Of a stretch of 64,000 bases of DNA, positions 16,753 to 26,339 are shown piece after piece; positions within the stretch are counted from its first letter, which is position 1, and each line of letters opens with the position of its first letter. Made by a program: the position numbers and the translations under genes. The stretch is from Amycolatopsis sp. 2-15. Lineage in GTDB: Bacteria; Actinomycetota; Actinomycetes; Mycobacteriales; Pseudonocardiaceae. The notes beneath the pieces are model-generated. The model ran no database searches. It was not told where the DNA came from and worked only from the letters and a program-made list of their open reading frames with translations. The stretch lies in contig NZ_CP127294.1 in NCBI RefSeq assembly GCF_030285625.1, forward strand, positions 8,774,001 to 8,838,000, given 5' to 3'.

Positions 16753-17391
16753 TCACGCGCGCAGAACAGCGTCCACCCGCAACCCGGCGGCGGTCCAGTG
16801 GATCCCGGTCAGGTCCCGGACCACGGGCGCGGCGGGCGAGTCCAGCGCGCCGCGGCCCACGCCCACCACGGCGGCGGGACCGGCGGCGACCGCCGCGGCC
16901 AGGCCGTTGCCGCTGTCCTCGAAGATCGCGCACTCGCCGATCGGCACGCCGACCCGCCGCGCCCCGAGCAGGTAGCCCTCGGGGTCCGGTTTGCCCCGCG
17001 ACACGTCGGCCGCCGTCACAACCACGGGCGCGAGCGGCAGCCCCGCGGCGGCGAGGCGGGCTTCGAGCAACGACCGCGACGCCGACGTGACCACGGCCCA
17101 GTCACCCGCCAAGCTCGCGAGCAGCTCGGCCGCGCCGGGGATCGCGACGGTGGTGCCGGCGTCGCCGATCTCCAGCTCGTCGATCCGGCGCAGGCCTTTC
17201 TCGGCCTGGTCTTCGGGCAGGTGCAGCCGCACCGTCTCCGTGGACCGGCGGCCGTGCACGCCGTCGAGCACGACGGCCGGGTCCAGCGCGTACTCATGTG
17301 CCCACCGCGTCCACGACCGCTCGCCCGACGCCGCGGAATCCACCAGCACCCCGTCGACGTCGAACAGCACCGCACGGCATTCCACGATCAT
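16753..17391 (-). CDS. HAD-superfamily sugar phosphatase-like hydrolase
   Basis: 212 residues from ATG 17391, which overlaps the upstream gene stop by four bases. Motif I is LFDVDGVLVDS (nucleophile and acid/base Asp), motif II lies in WAVVTSASRS, motif III is the Lys in RGKPDPEGY, and motif IV is FEDSGNGLAAA. The cap fits the beta-phosphoglucomutase/GPP-type subfamily, which dephosphorylates small sugar phosphates or polyol phosphates. Exact substrate cannot be told. A second in-frame start at 17409 was rejected because it lies inside the neighbouring gene. Confidence 0.9.
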   Translation of the reverse strand: MIVECRAVLFDVDGVLVDSAASGERSWTRWAHEYALDPAVVLDGVHGRRSTETVRLHLPEDQAEKGLRRIDELEIGDAGTTVAIPGAAELLASLAGDWAVVTSASRSLLEARLAAAGLPLAPVVVTAADVSRGKPDPEGYLLGARRVGVPIGECAIFEDSGNGLAAAVAAGPAAVVGVGRGALDSPAAPVVRDLTGIHWTAAGLRVDAVLRA

Positions 17392-18665
17392 GCTTTTCCT
17401 GCCACACAACGGAAGTACAAGAACCGCGGCTTCGTCCGCAGCCCCTTCACGACCCGCGGGTCGGCCTCGTCGGCCTCGGCCACGGCCATCGGTTCCACCA
17501 GCCGGTCGACGGTGAACCCGGCGTCGCGCACCGCGTCGAACGTCCGGCTGAGCGGCCGACGGTAGTACTGCACCGCCTGACGGTAGGAACCGAGCAGGAA
17601 CTCGTCGTCGAGCAGCTCGGTCTCGAAGTAGTTCTCGCGTTCGAACCAGTGCCAGTCCTCACCGGGATGGTGCACGGAGAACACGAGCTGGCCGCCTGGG
17701 CGCAACACGCGGTGGAATTCGGACAACGTCGGTCCGAAATCCTCCAGATAGTGGAGGACAAAGGACGCGGTGACGACGTCGATCGAACCATCCTCAAGGG
17801 ACAGTGGCTTCGCGATGTCGGCGACCTCGAACTTCGCCAGGTCGCCGAACTCCTTGCGAGCCAGGGAGATCAGGCCTTCGCTCACATCGACACCCAGCAC
17901 GTCGGCACCGCGGCCGGCGAGCAACGCGCTCAGGTGACCCGCCGCGCATCCGGCGTCGAGCACACGCTTGCCCACCACGTCACCGGCCAGCTCCACGATC
18001 GCCGGCCGGTCGTACAACGCGTTCGTGACGCTCTTCGCCGCGTGCTCGGCATACGCCTGGCTGAACTCGTCGTACTGCGCGGCTTCGAGCCGCGCGGCGC
18101 GAGCGCGGCCGACGATCTCGTCGATGACCGCACTCTTGGCGTCCGCGTAGTGCTGGATGTACGTCCAGGTTTTCGCAGCCAGTGTGCGTTTCTTCGCAAG
18201 GTATGTGGCCAGTTCCTCAGGATGTGTGCGCATCCGGTCACGGAAGAGCAGGTAACGCTCGGTCTGGCCGTTGCCCGGCGAGTGGACGTGGAGGTTGACC
18301 TTCGGATCGGTCCCGGTGAAACACCGGTGCTTCTCCCAGTCCGGCTCACGGATCACGAGCCGGTAGCCCGCGGCTTCGAGGGCCGGCACGTAGGCGTCCT
18401 CGTCGTCGGAATCCGGGACTTCCAGCAGGATGTCGATGATCGGCTTGGCGGCGAGACCGGGGACCGAAGTGGACCCGACGTGTTCGAGTAGCACCACTCT
18501 CTCGCCCAGCGCTGTGCGAATCCGCTCAGCCTCGTGTTCGAACAACACCGGCCACCGTGAGTCGTACTCGGCGAGCGTCACCGTGGTGTCGAGGCGCGGC
18601 GGCTCGTCGACCCACGCGTCCCGGATCTCCTCGTCGCTGTGCGGCTGCTGGCTGGTTTCCGACAT
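17388..18665 (-). CDS. GrpB-like nucleotidyltransferase fused to SAM methyltransferase
   Basis: 425-residue two-domain protein starting at ATG 18665 after AGGGGGACGC. Residues about 25-200 are a GrpB/UPF0157 domain: LAEYDSRWPVLFEHEAERI, LEHVGSTSVPGLAAKPIID (the nucleotidyltransferase-like GS motif with D) and KVNLHVHSPGNGQTER. Residues about 205-420 are a class I methyltransferase: VLDAGCAAGHLSALLAGRGA for SAM binding, then LGVDVSEGLI and VLRPGGQLVFSVHHPGED. Both domains occur alone elsewhere; the fusion suggests one product is modified and methylated. Substrate unknown. Confidence 0.85.
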   Translation of the reverse strand: MSETSQQPHSDEEIRDAWVDEPPRLDTTVTLAEYDSRWPVLFEHEAERIRTALGERVVLLEHVGSTSVPGLAAKPIIDILLEVPDSDDEDAYVPALEAAGYRLVIREPDWEKHRCFTGTDPKVNLHVHSPGNGQTERYLLFRDRMRTHPEELATYLAKKRTLAAKTWTYIQHYADAKSAVIDEIVGRARAARLEAAQYDEFSQAYAEHAAKSVTNALYDRPAIVELAGDVVGKRVLDAGCAAGHLSALLAGRGADVLGVDVSEGLISLARKEFGDLAKFEVADIAKPLSLEDGSIDVVTASFVLHYLEDFGPTLSEFHRVLRPGGQLVFSVHHPGEDWHWFERENYFETELLDDEFLLGSYRQAVQYYRRPLSRTFDAVRDAGFTVDRLVEPMAVAEADEADPRVVKGLRTKPRFLYFRCVAGKA

Positions 18666-18728
18666 GCGTCCCCCTGGACTCGGCAAACGGGCAGTCGGCC
18701 AGAATAACAGCGTCGCGCGAGGCCTACC

Positions 18729-19592
18729 TCAGGAAATCGGCAGCGGCAGAATGTCCCCGGTCGCCGCTCGCAGCGCAGCGCGCATCTCCGCACGCGGCGC
18801 GGGCCGGCCCGTGAAGTGCTCCGCCTGGCCGAACGCCTGGTGCAGCAACATGTCCAGCCCCGTCGCGAGCCGGCCGCCCCGAGCGGCAACAGCTTCGGCC
18901 AGCGGTGTCGGCCACGGGTGGTAGATCACGTCCAGCACGCTGGGCACGCCCGCGAGCGCGGCGATGTGAGCCAGCACCGCCTCCGGCGGCACGGTGTTCA
19001 CCAGCACGGCCGTGCGCGCCGCCAGCGCCGGGAAGTCCACTTCGGACCACCGGAGCACCTCGACGTCGAGGCCCGCGGCCTGGGCCGCGTCGAGCGTCTC
19101 CCCCGCCCGCGCCGGCTCGCGCACCACGAGACTCGCGGCCGCCACACCCAGCGCGGCGAGCCCGACGACGGCGGCCGCCGCCGTCCCGCCGGCACCGAGC
19201 ACCACGGCCCGGTCACCCGGCGAAGGTGTGTACCCACCCGCCGTCCGCAACGCGCCCGTGACGCCGTCGACGTCGGTGCAGTCCGCGAGCCAGCCGCCCT
19301 CGACGCGCACCAGCGTGTTCGCCGCACCGACGGCCGCCGCGCGCGGCGTGACCTCGACCGCGTGGTCGAGCGCCCGGCGCTTGCCCGGCATCGTCACCGA
19401 CAGGCCGACCCACTCGGGGCCCAGCCCGTCGACGAACCCGGGCAGCTCCTCGGCGCCGGTCTCCACGCGCTCGTAGGTCCAGTCGGTGAGCCCGAGCGCG
19501 TCGAACGCCGCCCGGTGCAGCACCGGCGAGAGTGAGTGCTCGATCGGCTTGCCGAGCACCGCGGCCTTGCGCGGCCCGTCAGAAGACGCCAC
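18729..19592 (-). CDS. aroE: Shikimate dehydrogenase AroE
   Basis: NADPH-dependent reduction of 3-dehydroshikimate. The GTG start at 19592 gives 287 residues and overlaps the mltG stop by 14 bp. The shikimate-binding motif is KPIEHSLSPVLHRAAFDALG, with the catalytic Lys in LSVTMPGKRRAL (usually VTxPxK). The second site has NTLVRVEGGWLADCTDVDG, and the cofactor loop is VVLGAGGTAAAAVVGLAALG. The C-terminal GLDMLLHQAFGQAEHFTG is typical. It belongs to the conserved alaS-ruvX-mltG-aroE block. In related genomes aroC follows nearby, but here about 15 kb intervenes. Confidence 0.93.
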   Translation of the reverse strand: MASSDGPRKAAVLGKPIEHSLSPVLHRAAFDALGLTDWTYERVETGAEELPGFVDGLGPEWVGLSVTMPGKRRALDHAVEVTPRAAAVGAANTLVRVEGGWLADCTDVDGVTGALRTAGGYTPSPGDRAVVLGAGGTAAAAVVGLAALGVAAASLVVREPARAGETLDAAQAAGLDVEVLRWSEVDFPALAARTAVLVNTVPPEAVLAHIAALAGVPSVLDVIYHPWPTPLAEAVAARGGRLATGLDMLLHQAFGQAEHFTGRPAPRAEMRAALRAATGDILPLPIS

Positions 19593-22206
19593 GGGACTGC
19601 GCCAGATCACGGTTCTTGTTGTGTTCGGCGTTGGTCGAGGCGAAGCAGGAGTGCCCGTCCTTCTCGCACTTCACGAAGTACAGCTCGTCGCCGTCCGGCG
19701 GGTTGAGCGCCGCCTTGATGGCGTCGGTGCTGGGCACCCCGATCGGGGTCGGCGGGAGGCCATAGTTCAGATACGTGTTGTACGGCCCCGGGGCTTCTCG
19801 ATCCGCCTTGCTCGTGAGCAGGGTCGGTTTGTCGACCACGTAGTTCACGGTCGAGTCGAAGCCGAGTTTGATCTGCTGGTCGAGCCGGTTGTAGATGACC
19901 CGCGCGATCTTGGGGAAGTCGGGGGTGATCGCCTCGCGCTCGATGAGCGACGCGACGACCAGCGTCTCGTACGGCGTCTGCTTGGGCCCGGTGCTCTCCG
20001 AAGTGAGGCCGGCGGCCTGGATCGCCGCGGCCGACTGCTTCACGAGGTTCGTGATCAGCTCCGACGCGGTCCAGCCCGGTTTCACGTCGTAGAGCCCCGG
20101 CGCGATCAGGCCTTCGATGCGCTTGTCCTTGCTCAAGGCCTTCTGCGCGGGGTCCACCGCCCAGTCGGGCACGCCGAGCGTCTTGAGGTCGGCGTCCGCG
20201 ACGGTCTTGCGCAACGCGTCGGTGGAGACACAGGTGCTCTTGCCGTCGAGTTCGGCGCACGAGGCTTTGGAGATCAGCGAGTAGACACCCGGCGAAACCG
20301 TGTTGTTGGGCTGTTTCACGTCGTCGAGCTGCATGTACGGGCGGATCTCCAACCGGCCGACGTGTGCGGCCGGCGAGGTGATCATCGAAACCGCGCTCTC
20401 GCCGGACATGTGCTGCTTGAGCAGGTAGTAGCCCTGCTGGATCCGGCTCAGCGCGGTGTTCTGCGCGCCGGCCTTCACGAACGCCGTGGTACTCGCGACG
20501 ACACCCGCGTCCACCAGCTTGCCGCCGATCGCCGACGTGGTGTCGCCGTCCTCGACCTGGATGAGCGCGCTGCCTTCGCCGGTGCCGTCGAAGTCGTTGT
20601 AGCCGAAGAGCTTGTGGTAGCCGTAGTACGCGCCACCGGCGAAGACCACGAGGACCAGCAGCGCCGCGACCCAGCCCAGCGCGCGCTTGCTGCGCTTGCG
20701 CTTCTTCTTTTTCTTGGCGGGCGCGGGTTCTTCGGCGTATTCCTCGTCTTCGTAGTCGGCGTCCTCGTAGTCGCCGTACTCCTCGTCGTCGTACGCCTCG
20801 TCGTAGTCGCCGTCTTCGCGGTACTCGTCGTCGTAGTCGTCGTCGCCGAACAGCTCGTCGAGCTGCTCACGCTCCGGCGGCGCCGAGTCCGGCACCGTCG
20901 GGATCACGTCGGTCGGGTGCTCGACCGGCTGCGTCCGGCGCCTCGGCGACGGGCCCGGCCGGCCGAGCCGCGGGTCCGGGGAGCCGTCGGCGGGACCGGT
21001 GAAGCGCGGGTCGGGCGGCATGGAGCGATCTGCCGGGGCGTTGAACCGCGGGTCGGGCGGCATCGAGCCGTCAACGGGACCGGCGAAACGGGGGTCCCGA
21101 GGCAGGGAGCCGTCGGGCGGGCCGGCGAAACGGGGGTCGGGCGGCATGGAGCCATCTGCCGGGCCGTTGAACCGCGGGTCCGGCGGCATCGAACCATCGA
21201 CAGGGCCAGCGAAGCGCGGGTCGCGAGGCATGGAGCCGTCAGGCGGACCAGCGAAGCGCGGGTCGGGCGGCATCGAACCGTCAACGGGACCAGCGAACCG
21301 CGGATCCGGCGGCATAGAACCGTCCACCGGACCGGCGAAACGCGGGTCGGGCGGCATGGAGCCGTCCGGGGGGCCGGTAGGGCGGCGGACCGCGCGTGAG
21401 GGCCCGGGGTCGCCGGGCAGCGGCAGGTCGCCGGTGTCCGAGCGCGGACGGCGGCGCGGGGGTGCCGGAGGCGCCTCGCCCGGCTCCGCCCGGCGACGGC
21501 GGCGCGGCGCGGCGGGCGGCGGGCCCGGCGGAGGAGGCGGCACGTCGCCGGCACCCCGCGGGTCACCGGAAGGCTGCGGGAGATCGGCGCCACGCGGGCC
21601 CGAAGACGGCGGCAGATCGCCACGGCGAGGGTCGGCCGAAGGCTGCGGCAAATCAGCACCGCGCGGGCCCGAAGACGGCGGCAGATCGCCACGGCGAGGG
21701 TCGGCCGAAGGCTGCGGCAAATCAGCACCGCGCGGGCCCGAAGACGGCGGCAGATCGCCACGGCGAGGGTCGGCCGAAGGCTGCGGCAAATCAGCACCGC
21801 GCGGGCCCGAAGACGGCGGCAGATCGCCACGGCGAGGGTCGGCGGAAGGCTGAGGGAGGTCGGGCGGAGGCACGTCGGCGGGCTCGCGGCGACGGCGACG
21901 GCCGGTGGCGGGCGGAGCGCCCGGCGGAGGCGCAGGAGGTCCAGGAGGTCCAGAAGCGCCCGGCGGAGGAGGCGGGACCTCGTCCGCGGCCTCGCGCCGA
22001 CGGCGGCGGCCGCCGCCGCTCGGTGGGGGTGGCGGGGCCTCGTCGTATGGCTCGGCGGCGTGGTGGGAATTCGGCGGCGCTTCGTGGGCGCCGCCGGACG
22101 GCGGTGGCGTGCGGCGGGCGCGGCGGGGACCGTCCGGGGGTGGGGTGCCGGGGTCGCGCAACCGTCGGCGGCCGCCCGGGTTCTCGGGGCCGCGGGGCTC
22201 GGTCAT
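19579..22206 (-). CDS. mltG: Endolytic transglycosylase MltG with a giant repeat-rich cytoplasmic tail
   Basis: Cleaves nascent peptidoglycan and sets glycan length. The C-terminal YceG domain (residues about 530-875) is normal, including the catalytic Glu in [14 protein letters not shown] and [20 protein letters not shown]. One helix ([20 protein letters not shown]) lies near residue 510, preceded by Asp/Glu/Tyr-rich and Lys-rich stretches. The N-terminal 480 residues are Pro/Gly/Arg-rich with two tandem arrays: four 23-residue and about ten 14-residue units. Family members are usually 350-600 residues, so 875 is long. The tail may bind divisome partners, by analogy with disordered tails of actinomycete cell-wall proteins. 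The start overlaps the ruvX stop by four bases. Confidence 0.93.
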   Translation of the reverse strand: MTEPRGPENPGGRRRLRDPGTPPPDGPRRARRTPPPSGGAHEAPPNSHHAAEPYDEAPPPPPSGGGRRRRREAADEVPPPPPGASGPPGPPAPPPGAPPATGRRRRREPADVPPPDLPQPSADPRRGDLPPSSGPRGADLPQPSADPRRGDLPPSSGPRGADLPQPSADPRRGDLPPSSGPRGADLPQPSADPRRGDLPPSSGPRGADLPQPSGDPRGAGDVPPPPPGPPPAAPRRRRRAEPGEAPPAPPRRRPRSDTGDLPLPGDPGPSRAVRRPTGPPDGSMPPDPRFAGPVDGSMPPDPRFAGPVDGSMPPDPRFAGPPDGSMPRDPRFAGPVDGSMPPDPRFNGPADGSMPPDPRFAGPPDGSLPRDPRFAGPVDGSMPPDPRFNAPADRSMPPDPRFTGPADGSPDPRLGRPGPSPRRRTQPVEHPTDVIPTVPDSAPPEREQLDELFGDDDYDDEYREDGDYDEAYDDEEYGDYEDADYEDEEYAEEPAPAKKKKKRKRSKRALGWVAALLVLVVFAGGAYYGYHKLFGYNDFDGTGEGSALIQVEDGDTTSAIGGKLVDAGVVASTTAFVKAGAQNTALSRIQQGYYLLKQHMSGESAVSMITSPAAHVGRLEIRPYMQLDDVKQPNNTVSPGVYSLISKASCAELDGKSTCVSTDALRKTVADADLKTLGVPDWAVDPAQKALSKDKRIEGLIAPGLYDVKPGWTASELITNLVKQSAAAIQAAGLTSESTGPKQTPYETLVVASLIEREAITPDFPKIARVIYNRLDQQIKLGFDSTVNYVVDKPTLLTSKADREAPGPYNTYLNYGLPPTPIGVPSTDAIKAALNPPDGDELYFVKCEKDGHSCFASTNAEHNKNRDLAQSRGVF
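20975..21375 (-). repeat. About ten 42-bp repeats in mltG
   Basis: Nine full units and one partial encode the 14-residue pattern [14 protein letters not shown]. The first position varies among P, V and A, and position eight is P or R (MPPD / MPRD / LPRD). The array stays in frame and lies in the cytoplasmic tail of MltG. Synonymous differences between copies indicate an older, selected array rather than very recent slippage. Confidence 0.9.
21586..21861 (-). repeat. Four 69-bp repeats in mltG
   Basis: Four tandem 69-bp units encode 23 residues of the type [12 protein letters not shown] plus [11 protein letters not shown]. Copies are nearly identical at the DNA level, for example identical starts at 21602 and 21671, unlike the diverged 42-bp array beside them. 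This points to recent duplication, and a fifth, diverged half-unit follows at the low-coordinate end. Confidence 0.9.
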
Positions 22207-22703
22207 GACTCGCCTTTCCGGGCGCGCTGCGCGGCGGCGGCGTCGAGCCAGGCCTGCAGGATCTCGACGGCGGCGGCCTGGTCGACCACCGCCCGCTGCT
22301 TGCGTCCCTTGACCCCCCGCTGGGACAGCATTCGGGAGGCCGTGACCGTCGTCAACCGTTCGTCGGCGAGGCGCACCGGCACGTCGCCGACCCGCGTGGC
22401 CAGCTTGTCGGCGTATTCCACCGCGATCTGCGCGGCGGGTCCGGCTCGGTTCGCCAGTGTCTTCGGCAAGCCCACGATCACCTCGACCACCTCGTGTTCG
22501 GTGACGAGTTCGGCAAGCTTGTCCAGATCGCTGTCGTCCTTCGCATCACGGGAGAGGGTAACGAGCGGGCTCGCGAGGATGGGGGCGGGATCGCTCAGCG
22601 CCACCCCCACCCGGACAGACCCGACATCGACTCCGAGCCGCCTGCCGCGGCCCGGATCGGACTCACCGGGCCGATCCGGGTCCCGCCGGGAGCTAGCGCC
22701 CAA
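22203..22703 (-). CDS. ruvX: Holliday junction resolvase-like RuvX (YqgF)
   Basis: RNase H-fold nuclease implicated in rRNA maturation or junction resolution. The 166-residue product has the family motifs [19 protein letters not shown] (first catalytic Asp), [32 protein letters not shown] (catalytic Glu) and [14 protein letters not shown] (last Asp). The apparent start is TTG 22703, overlapping the alaS stop by 11 bp; about 17 residues precede the conserved core, which is common in actinomycetes. It overlaps mltG by four bases, so alaS, ruvX, mltG and aroE form one overlapping operon. Confidence 0.93.
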   Translation of the reverse strand: MGASSRRDPDRPGESDPGRGRRLGVDVGSVRVGVALSDPAPILASPLVTLSRDAKDDSDLDKLAELVTEHEVVEVIVGLPKTLANRAGPAAQIAVEYADKLATRVGDVPVRLADERLTTVTASRMLSQRGVKGRKQRAVVDQAAAVEILQAWLDAAAAQRARKGES

Positions 22704-25356
22704 TGCCCGCGACCGCTGCGCGCAGCGCCTCGACGGCCTGCTGCGCGCCGGCCGGGTTGCTGCCGCCGCCCTGCGCCATGTCGGGCTTGCCGCCGCCGCG
22801 GCCGCCGATGGCCTCGGCGAACGACGGCACGAGCTTGCCCGCCGCGATGCCCTGGTCGCGCGCCGCCGAAGTGGTCGCCACGACGAACGCCACCTTGTCG
22901 CCCGACGGCGAGAACAGCGCCACCACGCCGGGCCGGTCGCCCAGGCGGCCGCGGACGTCGGACGCGAGCGCCCGCAGCCCGTTGCCGTCGACGTCCGGCA
23001 CGACCTCCGCGACCACCGAAACGCCGCCGGTGTCCTGCGCCTTGTCGGCGAGCGCGCCCGCCGAGCCGAGCACCTGCTGCGTGCGCAGCTGCTCGATCTC
23101 CTTCTCCGCGTTCTTCAGCCGCGACAGCACGTCCTCGATGCGGCCCGGCAGCTCGTCGGTCGGCACCTTGAACGTGTTCGCCAGCTGCGACACGAGCAGC
23201 TGCTCCTTGCGCACGTGCTTGAGCGCGTCCGGGCCCACCAGCGCCTCGACGCGGTGCACACCCGACCCGATCGACGAGTCGCCCACGAGCTTCACCAGGC
23301 CCAGCTGGCCGATGCGGTCCACGTGCGTGCCACCGCACAGCTCGCGCGAGTAGTCGCCCATGTCGACCACGCGCACGTCGTTGCCGTACTTCTCGCCGAA
23401 CAGCGCGACCGCGCCCAGCTCGAGCGCCTTGTCCTTGGTGGTGATGTAGCTCTGCACCTCGACGTCGGTCTGCAGGTAGTCGTTCACCTCTTCCTCGACC
23501 TCGGTGAGGAGGTCGGTCGACACCGAGGCGGGCGTGGTGAAGTCGAACCGCATCCGGCCCGGCGAGTTGAGCGAACCGGCCTGCGCCGCGCGCTTGCCGT
23601 ATGCCCCGCGCACGGCCGCGTGCACCAGGTGCGTCGCCGAGTGCGACCGCTCGATCGACAGGCGCCGCGCCGCGTCGACCGAGCCGGTGAGCTCGGTGCC
23701 GATCCCGACCTCGCCGTCGGTGACCTCCACGCGGTGCACGAACAGGCCCGGCACGATCTTCTGCACGTCGAGCACGTTCAGCTTCACGCCGTCGCCGAGC
23801 AGCACGCCGATGTCGGCGACCTGGCCACCGCTTTCGGCGTAGAACGGGGTCCGGTCGAGCACCAGCTCCGCCTTGTGCCCCGCGGCGACGCTGCGCACCG
23901 GCCGCCCGTCCTCGATCAGGCCGACGACCTTCGCCGACGCCTGCAGCTCGGTGTAGCCGAGGAACTCCGTCTCGCCGTTCTGCTCCAGCAGCTTGCGGTA
24001 CTCCGACAGGTCGCCGTGGCCGTGCTTGCGCTGCGCCGCGTCGGCCTTCGCCCGGGTGCGCTGCTCCTCCATGAGCGTGCGGAAGCCGTCCTCGTCGACG
24101 GTCAGGCCCTGCTCGGCCGCCATCTCCAGCGTGAGGTCGATCGGGAAGCCGTAGGTGTCGTGCAGCTGGAACGCCTTGTCGCCCGCGAGCACGTCGCCAC
24201 CGGAGTTCTTCGTCTCCGCCGCCGCCAGGTCGAAGATGCGCGAACCACTGGTGAGGGTGGCGAGGAACGCCTCCTCCTCCACGCGCACGACCTCGGAGAT
24301 GCGGTCGAAGTCGGTGACCAGGTTCGCGTACGTCGGGCCCATGGTGTCGCGCACGACCTCCGCGAACGCCTGCAGCACCGGCTCCTGCACGCCCAGCAGG
24401 CGCGTGGAGCGGACGATGCGGCGCAGCAGCCGGCGCAGCACGTAGCCGCGGCCGTCGTTGCCCGGCGTGACACCGTCGCCGATCAGCAGCACGCCGGTGC
24501 GCGCATGGTCGGCGATCACGCGGAAGCGGACGTCGTCGATGTGGTTGGCACCGTAGCGGCGGCCCGAGAACTCCTCGGCGCGGCCGATCACCGGGCGGAC
24601 GAGGTCGGTCTCGTAGACGTTCTCGACGCCCTGCAGGATCGTCGCGACGCGCTCGACACCCATGCCGGTGTCGATGTTCTTGGCCGGCAGGTCACCGAGG
24701 ATCGGGAAGTTCTTCTTGCCCGCGCCCTCGCCCCGGATGTTCTGCATGAACACCAGGTTCCAGATCTCGATGTAGCGGTCCTCGTCCGCGACGGGCCCGC
24801 CCTCGCGGCCGTAGTCGGGGCCGCGGTCGTAGTAGATCTCGGAGCTCGGTCCGCACGGGCCGGGGATGCCCATGGACCAGAAGTTGTCCTCCATGCCGCG
24901 CTGCTGGATGCGCTCGGACGGGAGGCCGGTGAGCTTGCGCCACAGCCCCGCCGCCTCGGCGTCGTCCTCGAACACGGTCGCCCAGATCCGGTCGGGGTCG
25001 AGCCCGTAGCCGCCCTCGGACTGCGGCCCGGTGATCAGCTCCCAGGCCGACTCGATCGCGCCTTCCTTGAAGTAGTCGCCGAACGAGAAGTTGCCGGCCA
25101 TCTGGAAGAACGTGTTGTGCCGCGTGGTCTTGCCGACCTCGTCGATGTCGGGCGTGCGCACGCACTTCTGCACGGAGGTCGCGCGCGAGTACGGCGGCGG
25201 CACCTCACCGAGGAAGTAGGGCTTGAACTGCACCATGCCGGCGTTGACGAACAGCAGGTTCGGGTCGTCGAGGATCAGCGAGGCGCTGGGCACGCGAGTG
25301 TGCCCCTTCGCCTCGTAGTGGCGCAGGAATCGTTCGGTGATCTCGTGTGTGTCCAC
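22693..25356 (-). CDS. alaS: Alanyl-tRNA synthetase
   Basis: Charges tRNA-Ala. The 887-residue length is standard. GTG 25356 gives [19 protein letters not shown]. Class II motifs include [14 protein letters not shown] and [20 protein letters not shown]. Motif 3 lies in [20 protein letters not shown]. The editing domain holds [15 protein letters not shown] (HxxxH) and the distal zinc-type motif [16 protein letters not shown]. The C-terminal C-Ala domain ends GGGGxxxMAQGGG-like. An upstream in-frame extension to 25386 has no similarity and was not used. Confidence 0.97.
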   Translation of the reverse strand: MDTHEITERFLRHYEAKGHTRVPSASLILDDPNLLFVNAGMVQFKPYFLGEVPPPYSRATSVQKCVRTPDIDEVGKTTRHNTFFQMAGNFSFGDYFKEGAIESAWELITGPQSEGGYGLDPDRIWATVFEDDAEAAGLWRKLTGLPSERIQQRGMEDNFWSMGIPGPCGPSSEIYYDRGPDYGREGGPVADEDRYIEIWNLVFMQNIRGEGAGKKNFPILGDLPAKNIDTGMGVERVATILQGVENVYETDLVRPVIGRAEEFSGRRYGANHIDDVRFRVIADHARTGVLLIGDGVTPGNDGRGYVLRRLLRRIVRSTRLLGVQEPVLQAFAEVVRDTMGPTYANLVTDFDRISEVVRVEEEAFLATLTSGSRIFDLAAAETKNSGGDVLAGDKAFQLHDTYGFPIDLTLEMAAEQGLTVDEDGFRTLMEEQRTRAKADAAQRKHGHGDLSEYRKLLEQNGETEFLGYTELQASAKVVGLIEDGRPVRSVAAGHKAELVLDRTPFYAESGGQVADIGVLLGDGVKLNVLDVQKIVPGLFVHRVEVTDGEVGIGTELTGSVDAARRLSIERSHSATHLVHAAVRGAYGKRAAQAGSLNSPGRMRFDFTTPASVSTDLLTEVEEEVNDYLQTDVEVQSYITTKDKALELGAVALFGEKYGNDVRVVDMGDYSRELCGGTHVDRIGQLGLVKLVGDSSIGSGVHRVEALVGPDALKHVRKEQLLVSQLANTFKVPTDELPGRIEDVLSRLKNAEKEIEQLRTQQVLGSAGALADKAQDTGGVSVVAEVVPDVDGNGLRALASDVRGRLGDRPGVVALFSPSGDKVAFVVATTSAARDQGIAAGKLVPSFAEAIGGRGGGKPDMAQGGGSNPAGAQQAVEALRAAVAGIGR

Positions 25357-25464
25357 GGGTGTGTCCTCGGGCTGGGGTCCGCGCACCGCTCGGCGCGAAG
25401 ATCGGACCGGGAAAAAGGGGGAGGCGGCGACGGCGGAAGGGCGCTGCTCGCGGGCGCGAGAAGC

Positions 25465-25767
25465 TCAGCCTTCCGCCCGGCGAGCTCGCCGGACGGGGCG
25501 CGCGGCGGCGTGCCGGCCCGCGCCACCCTGCGGCGCGGGGTACGCGGTCCGTTCCTCGACCATGTCGTGCAGCTCCTGTTCCCGTTCGCTCATCCCGGCG
25601 CGCACCTCGGCGCCGAACGAACCGACGGCGCCGGCCAGCTCGCGCACGGCCTCGCCCAGGTTCGATGCTAACCCCGAGGGAGTGGCCTGACGAACCGTTT
25701 CCCCGGCCTTGCGGGTGAGCGCGACGCCGGCGAGCACGCCGACGCCGAGCCAGAACAGACGCTTCAC
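25465..25767 (-). CDS. Small membrane-anchored protein next to alaS (DUF6167-like)
   Basis: 100 residues from GTG 25767, overlapping the DUF948 gene stop (GTGA). One N-terminal helix reads VKRLFWLGVGVLAGVALTRK, followed by ATPSGLASNLGEAVRELAGA and an acidic/basic amphipathic region. The same pair of small proteins commonly precedes alaS in actinomycetes. Function is unknown; a role at the cell envelope is only suggested by topology. The C-terminus is Arg/Ala-rich. Confidence 0.75.
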   Translation of the reverse strand: MKRLFWLGVGVLAGVALTRKAGETVRQATPSGLASNLGEAVRELAGAVGSFGAEVRAGMSEREQELHDMVEERTAYPAPQGGAGRHAAARPVRRARRAEG

Positions 25768-26159
25768 TTCTTCCTCCGGCGAGCGGGCCGCTGGGCCTTC
25801 GCTTCCTGCTTCTTGCGGCGCGCGCGGATCGCCTTGCTGATCCCGTAGGACAGCGCGGCGGTCTTCACGAGCGGGCCGCCGAGGGTCGCGGTGAACACCG
25901 AGGACAGGGCGGAGACGTTGCCCGTGACCGCCTGCGCGTTGGCGGTGATCCCGTCGACGCGCTCGAGCTGCGTGTTCACGTGCGTGATCGTCTCGTTGGC
26001 GCCCAGCAGGATCGGGTCGGTGTTCTCGTGGGCCTTGCGGATCGCGATCGTCGCCTCGTCGAGCGTGCGGCCGAGCTTGAGCAGCGGGATCGCCAGCAGC
26101 AAGACCAGCACCACGAATGCTCCTGCGGCGATCAGCGCGGCGATCTGCCCTGCCGACAC
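25764..26159 (-). CDS. DUF948-containing membrane protein
   Basis: 131 residues from GTG 26159 with GGAGG upstream. An N-terminal helix (IAALIAAGAFVVLVLLLAIP) is followed by the DUF948 heptad-rich helix LLKLGRTLDEATIAIRKAHE and ITHVNTQLERVDGITANAQA, resembling chemotaxis-type coiled coils. The C-terminus is strongly basic (RARRKKQEAKAQRPARRRKK). It is coupled to the small protein downstream and lies in the conserved alaS neighbourhood. Function unknown. Confidence 0.85.
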   Translation of the reverse strand: MSAGQIAALIAAGAFVVLVLLLAIPLLKLGRTLDEATIAIRKAHENTDPILLGANETITHVNTQLERVDGITANAQAVTGNVSALSSVFTATLGGPLVKTAALSYGISKAIRARRKKQEAKAQRPARRRKK

Positions 26160-26290
26160 GGGCCCTCCTCGGGGTTGCACGGGTCTTCGGTGCCAGTGAG
26201 GTTACCGCCTGGCCAGCCGTTCGGCGGTGTCGCCCCGCCGGTCGGTCACTCAGCGCAGCCGAACCGGTTCCGACCTGCGGTTGTGCCCCG

Positions 26291-26332
26291 ACCCGAACCC
26301 TTCGCCGGGCGAGCCGGCGAAGGGTCCGGGTG
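26291..26332 (-). terminator. Terminator hairpin after the dehydrogenase gene
   Basis: Perfect 12-bp arms ACCCTTCGCCGG (26297-26308) and CCGGCGAAGGGT (26314-26325) surround GCGAG. The stem extends outward with ACCCG/CGGGT after one mismatch. It lies just past the dehydrogenase stop at 26340 on the minus strand. Confidence 0.75.
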
Positions 26333-26339
26333 GTGGCGG

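Noticed and set aside
20975..21861. Possible CRISPR array
   Set aside because: The repeats are contiguous without spacers, in frame, and encode Pro-rich repeats of MltG.
22060..25671. Long plus-strand frame of 1203 codons
   Set aside because: It is the reverse complement of alaS and ruvX, is His/Arg/Val-rich low complexity, and has no domain.
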